A DNA stretch of 64,000 nucleotides from Sordariomycetes sp. S80-01Y (Eukaryota > Ascomycota > Sordariomycetes). The position numbers were made by a program, and so were the translations under genes. Of this stretch, positions 35,024 through 47,338 are shown piece by piece. The stretch covers positions 3,348,001-3,412,000 of the forward strand of contig JAXQJY010000033.1 of NCBI GenBank assembly GCA_037042185.1, given 5' to 3'. The notes under the pieces are model-generated. The model did no database searches, was not told the origin of the DNA, and saw nothing but the letters and a program-made list of their open reading frames with translations. Each line of letters begins with the position of its first letter. Position 1 is the first letter of the stretch.

Positions 35024-36907
35024 ATGGCCGCCCGCTTCGATGAACACGCCTCAGAGCCGGAGAACTTGAAGTTCTCCCCACCCCACACCGAAGCCGAGCA
35101 TACGGAAGACCCCATCATGCATGTTGAGCCCTACGGGCCTCCAGGTACTACGTGACTCTGCTCCTTCGCCGACTGATATACACGGGGCTCACAGGTGTCG
35201 CGCTACAGGTTTCAAGGGAATCGCCTCTAGTCGATACGTCGCCATCTGTGCGTCCTTTAGCGCCATCGGTGGTCTGCTCTTCGGTTATGAGTGAGTGGTC
35301 TCGAAGCGAGGCTAGACAGCTGCTAACGGATTCCCAGCCAGGGCGTCATATCAGTAACTTTGGTCATGGACGAGTTTCTGAGCCGCTTCGAGGAAGTCTC
35401 GGACGATGCCCCCGGCGCGGGCTTCTACAAAGGTCTCATGACCGCCATGATCACGCTAGGCGCCTTCATCGGTGCCTTGAACCAGGGGTGGATCGCGGAC
35501 GTGTACTCGCGCAAGTACTCCATCATGATTGCTGTCGTCATCTTCACCATTGGGTCGGCGCTGCAGACATCAGCCGTCGACTACGCGATGCTTGTGGTTG
35601 GAAGACTGATCGGCGGTGTGGGCATTGGTATGCTGAGCATGGTTGTGCCGCTATACATTTCCGAGATCTCACCCCCCGAGATCCGCGGAACACTGCTTGT
35701 GCTCGAGGAGCTGAGCATTGTCATTGGGATCGTGGTATCCTTCTGGATCACCTACGGCACGCAGTACATCCGGAGCCATTGGTCGTGGCAACTGCCTTTC
35801 CTGCTCCAGATCATCCCAGGTCTCGTTCTCGGCTTTGGTGCCATCTTGCTGCCCCTCTCCCCGAGGTGGCTCGCTTCCAAGGGGCGTGACGCCGAGGCCT
35901 TGACCAATCTTGCCAAGCTTCGACAGCTGCCCGACACAGACGTCCGTGTACAGCGCGAGTGGTTGGAGATCATTGCCGAGTCCAAGTTCCAGAAGGGCGT
36001 GCTGGCCAAGAGACATCCCAACCTGGTGACGGGCGGCACCGCGAACGCCGTCAGGCTCGAATTCGTGGCCTGGACGGATTGCTTCAAAGCCGGTTGCTGG
36101 AGGCGCACGCATGTCGGTGCAGGGCTTATGTTTTTCCAGCAATTCGTAAGATGTACTTTGCGTTCTCGAGATGTCTGTCGCTAATGCCAAATCAGGTCGG
36201 AATCAACGCTCTCATCTACTACTCCCCCACCCTTTTTGGCACTATGGGCCTCGGCCGGAACATGCAGCTCATCATGTCCGGAGTGTTGAACATGACACAG
36301 CTCATTGGTGTTGCTTCAAGCCTCTGGACGCTCGACCGCTTTGGGCGCCGCAACATCCTCATGATCGGCAGCGCCCTCATGTTCATCTCGCACTTCATCA
36401 TCGCTGTGCTGGTCGGGCTCTTCGACCACGACTGGCCTTCGTATGAGACCGAGGGCTGGACCAGCGTCGCATTTCTCCTCTTTTACATGCTAGCCTTCGG
36501 AAGCAGCTGGGGGCCCTGTCCGTGGGCTATGCCTAGCGAGATCTTCCCCAGCTCTTTGCGGGCCAAGGGTGTCGCGATCTCGACGTGCTCAAGTCAGTGA
36601 CCCTGCGTACGTCCAGCATGCCGAAGCTAACTGGATTTCAGACTGGATCAACAACTTCATCATTGGTCTCATCACGCCGCCTCTGGTGCAGAATACCGGC
36701 TTCGGCGCGTACGTATTCTTCGCCGTCTTTTGCCTGCTCTCTGGAGTGTGGACCTTCTTCTTCGTTCCCGAGACCAATGGCAAGACCCTCGAGCAGATGG
36801 ACGATGTATTCAGAGACCGTGATAGCACAGAGGAGGTCTCGACCAAGCAGCGCCTGTTTGAGGAAACGAGACGCGAGAAGGAGGGCGCTGTTGCCGTGTC
36901 GGCGTAG
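35024..36907 (+). CDS. MFS sugar transporter
   Basis: Five exons: 35024-35144, 35209-35290, 35338-36145, 36196-36592, 36642-36907, with introns of 47-64 nt, giving 557 aa. Sugar-porter signatures are clear: GGLLFGYDQGVIS in helix 1, the loop 2-3 RKYS after DVYS, GRLIGGVGIGMLSMVVPLY around helix 4-5, EIRG, LSPRWL where the family usually has PESPRWL, FFQQFVGINALIYY in helix 7, DRFGRR in loop 8-9 and PETNGKTLEQMD at the end of helix 12. This places it in the fungal hexose/quinate-type sugar porters of the plasma membrane (proton symport in the family). The substrate cannot be read. Its 3' end converges with a small secreted-protein gene 172 bases away. Confidence 0.94.
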
Positions 36908-37079
36908 ATGAGACGGACCACGTATGCTTTGGCTTTGAAAGTAGAATCAAGTGAGCAAATGAGAAGAGCGATGTGTTCAGGGACCCGTTCGTTTTCATTA
37001 CCATTGTGCTATAAGCCAGTCTAACCGCAAACTCCAACTCCTTGGGTATCGATAGTCATGTTCCAATCCCCGATTGCCT

Positions 37080-37562
37080 TTACAAGGCTAGCGCTGCGAC
37101 CATGACCGCACCCGCTATGGCAGCTAGGCTCACCTTGAGCCCATTTGCAGCATCACGGTCGTCGGGACCAGAGCCCTCGCAGAACTCCGCGGCCGGGAAC
37201 AGGGTTGCCTCTGCGCAGGCCTCCTCCGCAGACGAAACAAACTCGGCGTTGTCGCTCAGGAAGGACGCTACGGCCGAACTGTAGCTACTGAACTCTCCGT
37301 CGAGCGACTCGGGCAGCTTGTAGCAGCCCTCGTCGGTGGGCGTGTCCATGGCCTGGAGGAACTCGGGTGAGGGCGTGGGCATGGATTGGAGGAACTCGAT
37401 GGCGTCGTCCAGACATTCGCCATCGACGCCGAGAGCGCCAGGGAGACCGCCGCCGCTGCCGCCTGTCTGTCGTGGCATGAGGGCGCGTCGAGCCATTTGG
37501 TCGTAGTCTTGAGCCTTGACAGAGGCCAGAGCCAAGGCGAGGATTGTCGTCGTGTACTTCAT
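37080..37562 (-). CDS. Small secreted, probably GPI-anchored four-cysteine protein
   Basis: The frame is open from an ATG at 37610, but the ATG at 37562 opens directly into a signal peptide (MKYTTTILALALASVKAQ) and is preferred, giving 160 aa. The mature part has four Cys (ECLD, GCYK, EACA, FCEG), which would make two disulfides, in a Ser/Ala/Pro-rich setting. The C-terminus is a hydrophobic helix (LKVSLAAIAGAVMVAALAL) after a small-residue patch SGPDDRDAANG, as in GPI-anchor signals. Small cysteine-bearing surface proteins of this form occur widely in plant-associated fungi, some formed during infection; I cannot assign a family. Single exon. Confidence 0.72.
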   Translation of the reverse strand: MKYTTTILALALASVKAQDYDQMARRALMPRQTGGSGGGLPGALGVDGECLDDAIEFLQSMPTPSPEFLQAMDTPTDEGCYKLPESLDGEFSSYSSAVASFLSDNAEFVSSAEEACAEATLFPAAEFCEGSGPDDRDAANGLKVSLAAIAGAVMVAALAL

Positions 37563-38409
37563 GTTGGTCGGTTGAGTCGTCAGGGAGAGAGGAGAACGCC
37601 TGGGAGGCACCAGAGGGACCGCATTGGGTTCTTATGTTATGTAGTAGACAATGCGAGTGGCCGTGGCCGTGATGGATCGGGGGCCAAATCCTGTTGAAAT
37701 GGATCTGTCGGCGTGAATCCTTCGAGATGGGCCTTATCTCAGCCTTGCGCTCAGCTCGGCAGTCCCTATGCGGCACATGGCTGGCACGGGAAGTGGCGCA
37801 GACCAAGACGCTGGACTTGAGTAATACGGCACATCTTAGTATAAAGGCGTAACCAATTGCAGAAGCATATCATCAGCTCATCCTCGGCAGTTGTCGTTGT
37901 GGATGTTGCTGGTTCCTTGAGTATTGTTGGAGACGGAGTTGACCAGGGTGCGACGATCCTCCACGGGCTCAAATGCCATGAAGATGTATCAGGACCATGA
38001 CGAAACAACGGTCGACCCATCTACAGAGTGCGATCAGTTTAGGGACAGAGTCGCTGCATCGCCGAAACTGCAAGGGTTGCGTTTGGCGTTGGTGATGTTC
38101 CTGTTTGTTGGTGATGTCGGGTTTGGGGGTGAAAAGAGAAGCGCCAACTGACTGAGGGAGTCCTGTGGGGCCTCGTCGGTGCAGCGCCGTCACGTCACGG
38201 GCCGGACGTGTCGGCCACTGCAGTGCCACTGCCACTGCCACTGCCAGGCGGTGCCCCGCTGAGAGGCCCCGCTGTGGTGCCCCGCTGCCCGTTTTCTCTC
38301 CGGCATCGGGTCCGAATTATCACCACAAGCTTCACCCTCTCCTCCTACTCAACCACCCTCACAGCCATTCCCTTCCCCTTCCCCCCCCCGTCCCCGGCAG
38401 TCGCCCACG
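37563..38409. other. Divergent promoter region
   Basis: About 850 bases between the divergent secreted-protein and homoserine-kinase genes. A tandem CACTGC stretch lies near 38217-38245 and a long C run near 38387-38395 just before the kinase start. No further gene is supported. Confidence 0.5.
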
Positions 38410-39535
38410 ATGGACTCTTTCGTCATCCGCACGCCCTCTTCCAGCGCCAACATCGGCCCCGGCTTCGACGTCATCGGCCTCGCCCTGTCCATCTACCTCG
38501 AGCTGCACGTCCACATCGACCGCTCCAAAGCCTCCTCCTCCGAACCGCTCAATTGCCGCGTCACCTACGAGGGACAGGGCGAGGGCGGCCCCGACATCGA
38601 TCTCGACCCTCAGAAGAACCTCATCACCAGGGTTGCCCTGTACGTCCTTCGCTGCCATGGCCAGCGGTCGTTCCCCGTCGAGACCCACGTCCACATCAAG
38701 AACCCCATCCCCCTGGGTCGAGGACTGGGGAGCTCAGGCGCCGCCGTCGTGGCCGGTGTCATGCTGGGCAAAGAGGTGGGAGGCCTGGCGCATCTGACCG
38801 ACGATCGCCTGTTCGACTACTGCCTCATGATCGAGAGACATCCAGATAATGTTGGCGCGGCTCTGTTTGGTGGCTTTGTGGGAACGTACTTGAAGCCATT
38901 GAAACCCGAGGACATCGCCAGGACGGAGATCCCGCTGAGTGAAGTGCTCCCGGCGCCAGCGGGTGGTGTTGACACGGGCGAGACCCCTCCTGATCCGCCC
39001 CACGGCATTGGGCATCACATCAAATTCCCCTGGACGAACGAGATCAAGGCCATTGCCATCATTCCCGAGTTTGTGGTCCCGACCCACCGGGCGCGAGAGG
39101 TGCTGCCTGAGAAATACGTCCGCCCCGATGTGGTGAGTCTTCCCACCGTCGCGTGAGCAATGACAGACTGACAACGTCCAGATCTTCAATCTTCAACGCA
39201 TTGCTCTGTTACCCGTTGCTCTCGGCCAGTCTCCTCCCGATCCTGAGCTCATCCATCTCGCCATGCAGGACAAGGTCCACCAACCCTACCGACAGGTCCT
39301 CATCCCTGGCCTGAACGAGATCGTTGGATCAATGTCGCCAAAGACCGACGAAGGCTTCTTAGGCGTGTGTCTGTCCGGCGCCGGGCCCACGATCCTGGCG
39401 CTGGCGACGCACAACTTCGAGGCAATCGCCAACAAGATCATTGGAATGCTGAAACAGTACAACGAAGAGAAGGATCTGCAATGCTCATGGCAAATACTGG
39501 AGCCTGCGGAGGGTACCAAGGTTATCCGTGCTTAG
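38410..39535 (+). CDS. THR1: Homoserine kinase
   Basis: Two exons, 38410-39132 and 39182-39535, with a 49-nt intron, give 358 aa. This is a GHMP kinase: the N-terminus has SSANIGPGFDVIGLAL, the ATP-binding glycine loop is PLGRGLGSSGAAVVAG near residues 100-115, HPDNVGAALFGG near 143-154 is the substrate-side motif, and CLSGAGPTILAL near the C-terminus is the third GHMP motif. The enzyme phosphorylates homoserine with ATP, the step before threonine synthase in threonine synthesis, in the cytosol. Length matches yeast Thr1. The start codon follows a C/T-rich leader. Confidence 0.96.
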
Positions 39536-40218
39536 ATCTGACGACTTCGTGATTCTGATATGACTACGAATTGGAGTTGACCCGCGGTATATTGGGAAAG
39601 AAAAAAGCAAAGCTAGAATTTCGGGAAACATCGGCATCAACATACTCGACTTCTTCACTGCAAAGATACATACGGAAAACCAGCAGCGTTCTGGAACTCT
39701 GGGCCCTTTCGCAAAGTAGATTCGCCCGGCGAAAGTGGGCCGGCGATCGCATCGAAGCAAGATGCGTCGATTTTCTGGGCAAGTTGGATAGCTCATAGAC
39801 AGGGGATATAGCAGACTAGGAAATAGGACGCATGGTTGGTTGCAGATCTGTGTAAAGTCACTGTAGCATCGACATGCCCTCGGTCTTCCTTTCGTCCACC
39901 GTTGAGGGGTTGTGATCGTGCTAGTCGGGCTCAAGCACTAATTTGCGTGTTGCTATCAAGATTTCCCACCATTCAAAACACCCTGCTGCCTTTTTCGGAA
40001 GAATTCATCACCCTAGCTCGGCATTCGAGTTAGATGGGAGCGTTCCAGTGTGGAGTAGGTGCCGAACCCCGACATACCTCGTTTAGCCTAAATGCTGGGA
40101 AGCCGGCCTTTCATGTATAATAGTCTGGTGTTGATCCGAGGTCAGCCAAGCTTGCTAAGGCTCATTTTCATGGCAGTGTTCTCAACTTAGGATTGTGAGA
40201 CTGACAGACTCGGAAACA
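39536..40218. other. Intergenic
   Basis: 680 bases between homoserine kinase and the esterase, expected to hold a 3' UTR and a promoter. No gene seen. Confidence 0.5.
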
Positions 40219-41450
40219 ATGGTGTCTTATAGGCTCCTGTTGTCGTGTGTAGCTAGTGCCTCGGCTGTGCCATTCTCAGGCAAGTCAAGCTTCTCGTGGA
40301 AGAGCATCAAGCACGTGTATGTTGAATTCTCCACAAGATCCTCATCATTTCACTTCTAAATGCTCAGTGTCGCTTTCGGGGACTCGTATTCCTTCATCCA
40401 AGGCACCAACGGGTATCCTCGCTACAGCTTCCTCGGAAGCTACCTCCCTGGCGAGTTCGCCTACACCCCCCAGGAGCTTTTGAACTCGAAGATCGTGCAA
40501 AATTTCACCGGCACTGCTTCCGGCGGCCCCAACTGGCTCGAGTTCCTAACCGGATGCGCCGTGGAGGACGGTCTCTGGTCACCGCGCGACTGCGACGTAC
40601 AGCTGTGGGACTTTGCTGTCGCTGGGGCGAACGTCGCGGAGGAATTGTAAGTTTGCTACCCTTGGGTAAGGCTTCATGGTAGCTAATTAGTTTGAAAGCA
40701 CTAATCCGCATCACCCATTCACCACGCCGTACGTCAACCAGACGGCACAGTATCTCCAATACGGTGATGAGACGCTGCGCAAACATGCTGGTCTGAACCC
40801 AGATAAAACGCTCGTTGCAAACTGGATCGGAATCAACGACATGTCCGACACATACAACTACAACAATCTGACTGCATACGGCGTGGAGACCTGGCCGGAA
40901 TTCTACAAGCTCCTCATCGATACTCAATTCGAGGACTCGATCGCTCCGCTCTACGAAGCCGGATACCGACATTTTCTCTTCCTGAACCTCCCGCCGCGGG
41001 ACCGTGGCCCGGGCGTGGTGGGCACAGACGAGGAGGCGCCGCAGAGGCGCCGCACAGACCAGTGGAACCATGTTCTCGAGACGAGCATGGCGACTTTCGC
41101 CGAAGGACACCCGGCTGCCAACGCCATGCTGTTCGACGTCAACGACTTCCTGAACAAGGTGCTGGACGACCCGCTGCCGTATGGCATCAGGAACACCACG
41201 GACTACTGCCGCGATTCGAAGAACGAGACGGTCCTGACCGATCCTGCGGCTTTTGGCTGCCTGCCTCTTGATGAGCTGTTCTGGTATGATTCGGGCCATT
41301 TGTGAGTCATTGTTTTCCCTGGGGCCTTCTTTTGAGGCGCCTGTAAGCGATCGAAGAACTCATGTAGTGTCACCTAGGACGAGCCATGTGCATGAGCTGT
41401 TCGCGAAACCGCTCACGAAGTTTTTGAAGAGTCAGTCAAAATGCAAGTAA
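40219..41450 (+). CDS. Secreted GDSL acetylesterase (CE16-like)
   Basis: Four exons: 40219-40316, 40368-40646, 40699-41301, 41378-41450, giving 350 aa; all introns are GT-AG (51, 52, 76 nt). A signal peptide opens the protein (MVSYRLLLSCVASASAVP). The GDSL nucleophile is Ser39 in VVAFGDSYS, block III is GIND near 170-173, and the acid-base pair is in YDSGHLT (Asp323, His326). GGPNWLEFLTG and LNLPPRDRGP are typical of fungal carbohydrate esterase family 16, which removes acetyl groups from plant-wall oligosaccharides. Asn-x-Ser/Thr sites suggest glycosylation. The first and last junctions rely on short exons but both complete conserved motifs, so the model is firm. Confidence 0.9.
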
Positions 41451-44021
41451 TCCAATGGGTGCTGCTTGATACTTGCAGGAGCTTGGTATTGTTGGTTCCA
41501 TTCGCCATGCATTCGTTCCCTGGCCAGAAGTGGGGATGCCTTTATAAGCTTTTTGGAGTCGTTTCTTGGCTACTCCAAGTCTTGCCGTTATCTCGCGCTT
41601 GTTTCCCGTAGCTCTGGAATCTTCGAAACATTCTCTCGTGGCTTGCGCAACATGCACTGTTGGACGCCCAGTTGCCATGAGACGAAGAGCGTCTACATTC
41701 TTTGAGATGCCCCGATGCTAAGCTCCATTATCGCTGTTTCGATTCAGTTTCAGTCGATTCCTTGTAACCACGGAGTAGGCATTGAGACGCAAAGCGACAT
41801 TTTCCGTTGATACACGTTATCCCCTTGAGATCTCGATATTCGCAGCGAGGCTCAGATGCGGCTAGCTCGTCCGGGCCGAAGAGGGCATGCGCCGCCGAGC
41901 CGTAGCCGCTTTGGTGAGATCCACCTATGGGCCAATCATATAACACCATTATTTCGGAGAGCAAGGGCTGAACAGCTGCAAGAGACGAAGGAACCCCGCA
42001 AACAAGCCCGAAGCGATACTCCAGTCGGTAGAACTCATTTACATAGCGGTCTCAATGTCGTTTCTGCTACAGATTACAAAGCAGCCTGGGGTTCGGGTCG
42101 GCACGTGCCGAAACACCGGTCGTAAGCCGCCAATCTGAGTTTCAGCCCATTCCTGAACTCACAACAGGAAGGTCTAAGATTGGACTATGCTGCTATAATG
42201 TGCTGTCCAGCCGGCTCTTCTCGTAAGAGCAAATAGAGGATCGTCAAGAGGTAAGCACGGAAGGCGTGCTGCCAAGTCCAAAAAAAGGTGATCTGAGGTT
42301 ACTTGAAATTTGATTACATTAGAAATCACCTAGTCAACGTGCGGCTCGTGGACACTTAATGCGGAACAAACCACCGCTAGAAAGGAGAAGTCTTGAAGCA
42401 ACTATATTGAGATACCTCCGCGCGGCGTAATAGAGCTTAGGAAGCTTACTCAGAACCGTTCCTACGCCGAGGTCCAGAGGCATGATGAGCTCTCAGTCAA
42501 AATAGAGCTTTCGCACTGTGCCTGATAAGGCTTTCTCTTTTCGGCCTCAATCTACGTATTCTTCTAATAGCCCCAGTATCCTCAGCTGAGAAATTTGCGA
42601 CCCTCTCAATGTTAACCTCCCCATTTGCGATTTATAGACTTTCCCCAGGTCTTCGTGTGCCGCAAGCGGTCTATATGCTTCAATCGTACTGATACTTTCT
42701 TTACAAGTATATTTTGTTGCGCATTCTCCTCGATTCCGGCTCACCTTTTCCAACATACCCTTGGATTCACTCATGTCAAGACCGCTTCCTCGCAACACCT
42801 GTTCCTTCTGTTGGCTTGATAGCCTATCAGTCTGGTCTATGAATCTTGCTCCCTCATGGAAACTCTTAGAACGCACATAATTGCCCTAAAATTGTTATTT
42901 AACTTAAATGAGAAGAAACTTCCAAGCTTCCGTCGTGTTCTCCGACCTCTACGCCGGATGCGAACGTGAGTCGAAGATTTTTCCGATTCGGGTCCTACTC
43001 TTTAGGAACCGAACCATCGTCTGTAATTTTATCACATAAATATCTTAATACCACGAACCTGGTCACACTCGGTCTAAAAGTCAAATTCCAAGCAGCTAAA
43101 GCGCAGTTCGGATCGATGCGATAGACAAGTCAATGATACTAGAGAGCCAGATGATTCTGACGATTCCAATAGCTTCATAGATTCCTTATACCCAGCGAGA
43201 GAATAAATGCTAGAAACCTTTTGGACGCAACGGCAATTTGATCCAACTATCACCGTGCCTCACCACAGTGGATTCCCACCGCCAAGGCACGCGTCGTCAC
43301 TGCGCCAACGTAAGTGCCGAAGAGGGGTTCAGGCCGGGGCTCCGCCACGTCAACTTCGGAGGATTCTGCCCCTACAAGCTTTAGACATAACGAAGACAAA
43401 CAAACCCAGGATCTTGTTGAATTGTTTCCTTCCGAAGCTCAGGTCTGTCATTGAACCGGCCGTGGGCCTTCAAACACCCCGCAGCATTTGGACTGAATAT
43501 CAGATGTAGAGGATACCGCAATGGAATATACCGAGTGGTAGAGCCGTCACACACGAGAACAGATCTCGCCCTCCCCGCACAGATATCTTTTGCAATTTAA
43601 ACTCACCTTCCAGTTTCAGAAAGTCACATGGCCATATCTCAAGATAACGCCACCGGGGACAAGTTCCGAGTTGTGGATGCGCATGGGTCCACGGCTTTAA
43701 GCTTTATCGTGTGTCGCGGGGTAATACACTAACAACCCCAGATTCGGGACCGATATGGATAGGGGCGAAAAGCGGTCGATCCGCCAATGTTCTGCGTATC
43801 AGCAAGCTGGGACCTTTCGATGCAACGTTGGACTCTGTGAGACCTTGCGAGACGCGCACAACAGACATGGGTCAGATGATTATGGCCGAGGAGTATCTTT
43901 TCCGGCCTAGTGCGCAGACCGCCATTCGCGGGGGGAGACGATCTCTATAATAACGCAGTCAAATACCCTCGAAATTCCCTCCGTCGGTTCCAATGCCGCA
44001 TCAGTTGCGTTCTAGCCCAAG
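41451..44021. other. Gene-poor stretch upstream of OPT gene
   Basis: 2.6 kb, the longest gap in the window. It is AT-richer than the flanks, with frames under 110 codons and no consistent codon bias. I recognise no transposon, tRNA or gene fragment. A weak TATA-like CTATAATAA lies near 43945, about 75 bases before the OPT start. Confidence 0.5.
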
Positions 44022-46786
44022 ATGGCCTCTAACAGGGCCGACCTCATTGACGAGGTGCCTGCGGATGAAATAGCGCGCGACAAGCCTGCCAAACTTGAAA
44101 GCGTTGTTGGATGCGATGAGAAGACCAACCACCTCGACCCTTCCGAAGACTTGCCATCCTCAGAATGGCTTGAACGTCTCAAAGCCGAGTACACTGGTCA
44201 ACACGATGGCGAGACGCTTCCAGCCGGTTGCGACCCTGATCGCATGGCCAGAGCCGTCCTGACGTTGAGCGAAGCCGAGGCAATGCAATACCTCGAACAA
44301 ATGCTAGTCGAACAAAAGGATGACTACACCATTGATCAGAGGATGCTTGCCCGCGTTCGTGAGCTTCTTCGAGGTTACAAGGCTTGTGGCATGGAGCAGG
44401 GCGAGTGGTCTTATGAGTTGTGCAAAAGAGCCGGACTGTGCTACAACTGGAGTCCTTACGCAGAGGTCCGCGCTGTGACTCTACCCTATGATGATCCAGA
44501 GGAAGCATGCGAGAGCTTCAGGGCATACTTCCTAGGATACTTCTGGGTCTGTGTATGTACCTTGGTCAACACTTGTGGGTTCCGCTTACTCCAGTTGCGA
44601 GATCCGGGCTAACATTCATAGTCTTCAACCCTCGCCAGCCTGGCATTTCCATTCCCGGCTCTGTTGTCCAACTGCTTCTCGTGCCCATGGGTCGCGGTAT
44701 GGCATGGCTGTTACCAGACTGGGGCTTCAAGTTTCGCGGCACACGTTACTCTCTCAACCCCGGACCCTGGACCAGCAAGGAGCAACTCTTTGCCACCATC
44801 ATCTTTACTGGAGCCTCCAGCATCGGCAATTTCACCGGTCTCCTCGTGCTCCGCATGCCCGTCTTCTTCAACCAGCGCTGGGCCACCTTTGGCTTCAACA
44901 TCATGCTGGCCCTAGCTAACCAGGTCTACGGCCTCGGCATGGCCGGGATTTTGCGGCGGTTGAGCGTCTATCCCATTGGAGCCGTGTGGCCCGCCCGACT
45001 GCCTACTTTGGCTTTGAACAGAGCACTGATTCATGACGATAACAAACGCGAGAAGGTACACGGCTGGACTATTTCACGGTATAGAATGTTCGTGATATGT
45101 GCCATAATCTTTCTCGTCTACTACTGGATTCCGAATCAATTCTTCGTTGGCCTGCGTCTGTTCAACTGGATGACCTGGATCGCGCCCAACAACTTCAACG
45201 TTGCGGCCATCACAGGATCCTATGGAGGCATGGGCTTCAACCCCATCTCAAGTTGGGACCCTAATGTGTCTGGTTTCGAGACCATGAATTCGCCCTTCTT
45301 CGCGCAGCTGCAGCAGTACGTGATGCGCGTCATCTCCGGCATCATCATCGTCATCATGTACTACAAGAACGCGTTCTGGTCTGCGTTCATGCCCATTAAC
45401 TCGAATGGCGTGTTTGATAACACTGGAACTGTGTATAACATCACCAACGTCCTCGGCGACAACCAGCGCATTGACATGGAAAAGTACATGGAGTACGGAC
45501 CCCCGTACTACGCAATCGCCAACCTCTTCGTGACTGGCGCCAACTTCATATACTATACGTTCTCAATCGTCTACGTCTTCATCAAATACTGGGGACCCAT
45601 CAAAAAGGCCTTTGTGGGCATTGTCGTCAACGCGTGGAAACGTCAAAGCGTCTACACCGGCTTCTCCGATGGCCAGACGAGAATGATGAGGCGTTACAAA
45701 GAGGTTCCAGAGTGGTGGTACGGCATCATCTTCGTGTTTGGGTTTGCGGTTTCCATCATCGCCTTGACGGCATGGCCAACGCAGACACCCTGGTGGTCCA
45801 TCCTCGGCGTTACCGGCGTTGGGGCCCTTCTGACCATCCCATGGGTTGTCATTGAATCCATTGCCTCGACAGGCATCCAACTCAATGTTATCTGGCAGGT
45901 CCTACCAGGTGTTTGGTTTCCCGGCCAGCCACTTCCGCAGCTCATCCTGTTGATGTTAGGCGCAGCGTTCGAGCAGATGGCTGGTGGGTTCAGTGCAGAT
46001 CTCAAGTATGCGCACTACGCAAGTCTTCCGCCACGTGCCGTCTTTCGCGGCCATGTGTCGTCTGTCTTTATCAACTGCTTCATCTACTGTGCGGTGCTAG
46101 AGCTTCTTATGGTCTATGCCAACAATGACAGCACGCTCTGTACTTGGGACAACCGGCAATACATGGTCTGCCAGTACGCCCACTCTGTCTGGTCGTCAAC
46201 CATCCAATTCGGTGCCTTCGGTACGAACAACATGTTTAAGCTATATCCTGTTCTACCCTGGTGTTTCCTCATTGGTGGTATCCTGGGATTACTCTGGATC
46301 GGGTGCGAAAAGGTGCTGCCTCGCGTGCGCAACCACATCAAGGGGTCTGTAGAGTCTGGGCCCTTCGAGAAGTTCGACCGATACTTCTGGTCGCCCACTG
46401 CTGCGGTCATGGCTACACTCAACCCGGCTATTGCTCTCTCCGGCGCCCTGAGCTGGGCTGGAAACAACAACCTTTCGTATGCGACGCTTGGAATCTACCT
46501 TGCGTGGATCTTCCAGTTCTACCTCAAGCGCCGGTACACCGCTTGGTGGGGGAAGTACGCGTACCTCGTCTTCGCAGGTCTCAGTGTCGGTGTTGCCATT
46601 GCGGGCTTGATCGTCACGCTCGTCTTCTCGTTCGGCGCCGGCCAGGGTGTGAGCTTTAGCTGGTGGGGAAACGATGCGCCGAGGGCTGGTGTGGATTTCG
46701 AGCTTTACAACAATGCTGCACGGCTATACGAGGTGCCCGAGGGAGGGTTTGGGCTGAAGCCGGAGGAGTATCCCACGGGATGGTAG
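44022..46786 (+). CDS. OPT-family oligopeptide transporter
   Basis: Two exons, 44022-44574 and 44622-46786, with a 47-nt intron, give 905 aa. After a polar cytoplasmic N-terminus of about 150 residues, many hydrophobic helices follow, about 14-16 in all. OPT motifs are visible: PYDDPEE before helix 1, NPRQPGISIPGSVVQLL, the SLNPGPWTSKEQLF motif (the family NPG motif), WWYGIIFVFGFAVS, and GGFSADLKYAHYASLPPRAVF in the second half. Fungal OPT proteins import tetra- and pentapeptides, glutathione or metal chelates with protons across the plasma membrane. The substrate of this member is unknown. Length is typical. Confidence 0.95.
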
Positions 46787-47338
46787 GGCGATGGCAGACA
46801 AAGTAGGCACGTTGAGACTCATGATGCAGACCCTGAATCATTGATGCAAGGTTAGCAACTGCCCTTTTCTTCCACTCTATTAACTTCACGTGCATGTCTG
46901 TAATGAGTTCAAGCCTTGAGGCATCGCACGATATTGCCCAGTCGTGAAGCAGACCGAAAGACCGGCGAACCAACCCGCTCGCCTCGGGTAGTCAGAATTC
47001 CACGGATTCTCAAGTCGCCCTCTGGACTTATCTGATCTATTCATGAACTGAGAATGCGATTTCAATATGTATTTCCGGGATTGACCATCCTCATCACTAG
47101 GTCCCGTGTCCGCTATCACATGGCTGACCTGGGTCCCTACTTCCGCGTCGGACGTATGACCAATTCTCAAGGGGCGGCTAAATCTGGTGGGGTTAAGGAT
47201 TCGTAATCTGGAACTGTGCATCCGATGAGCTCAAACCAATCTAAAATGCTTTCTTTAAGGCACTAGACCTGTAGAATGGACCCATGATTTGGAGGTAGGC
47301 TTCTTTGTGCACCTACAACAATCGGAGGCAGCGCCACG
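46787..47338. other. Intergenic
   Basis: 552 bases between the OPT stop and the MFS start, tandem genes on the plus strand. No gene or marked element seen. Confidence 0.5.
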
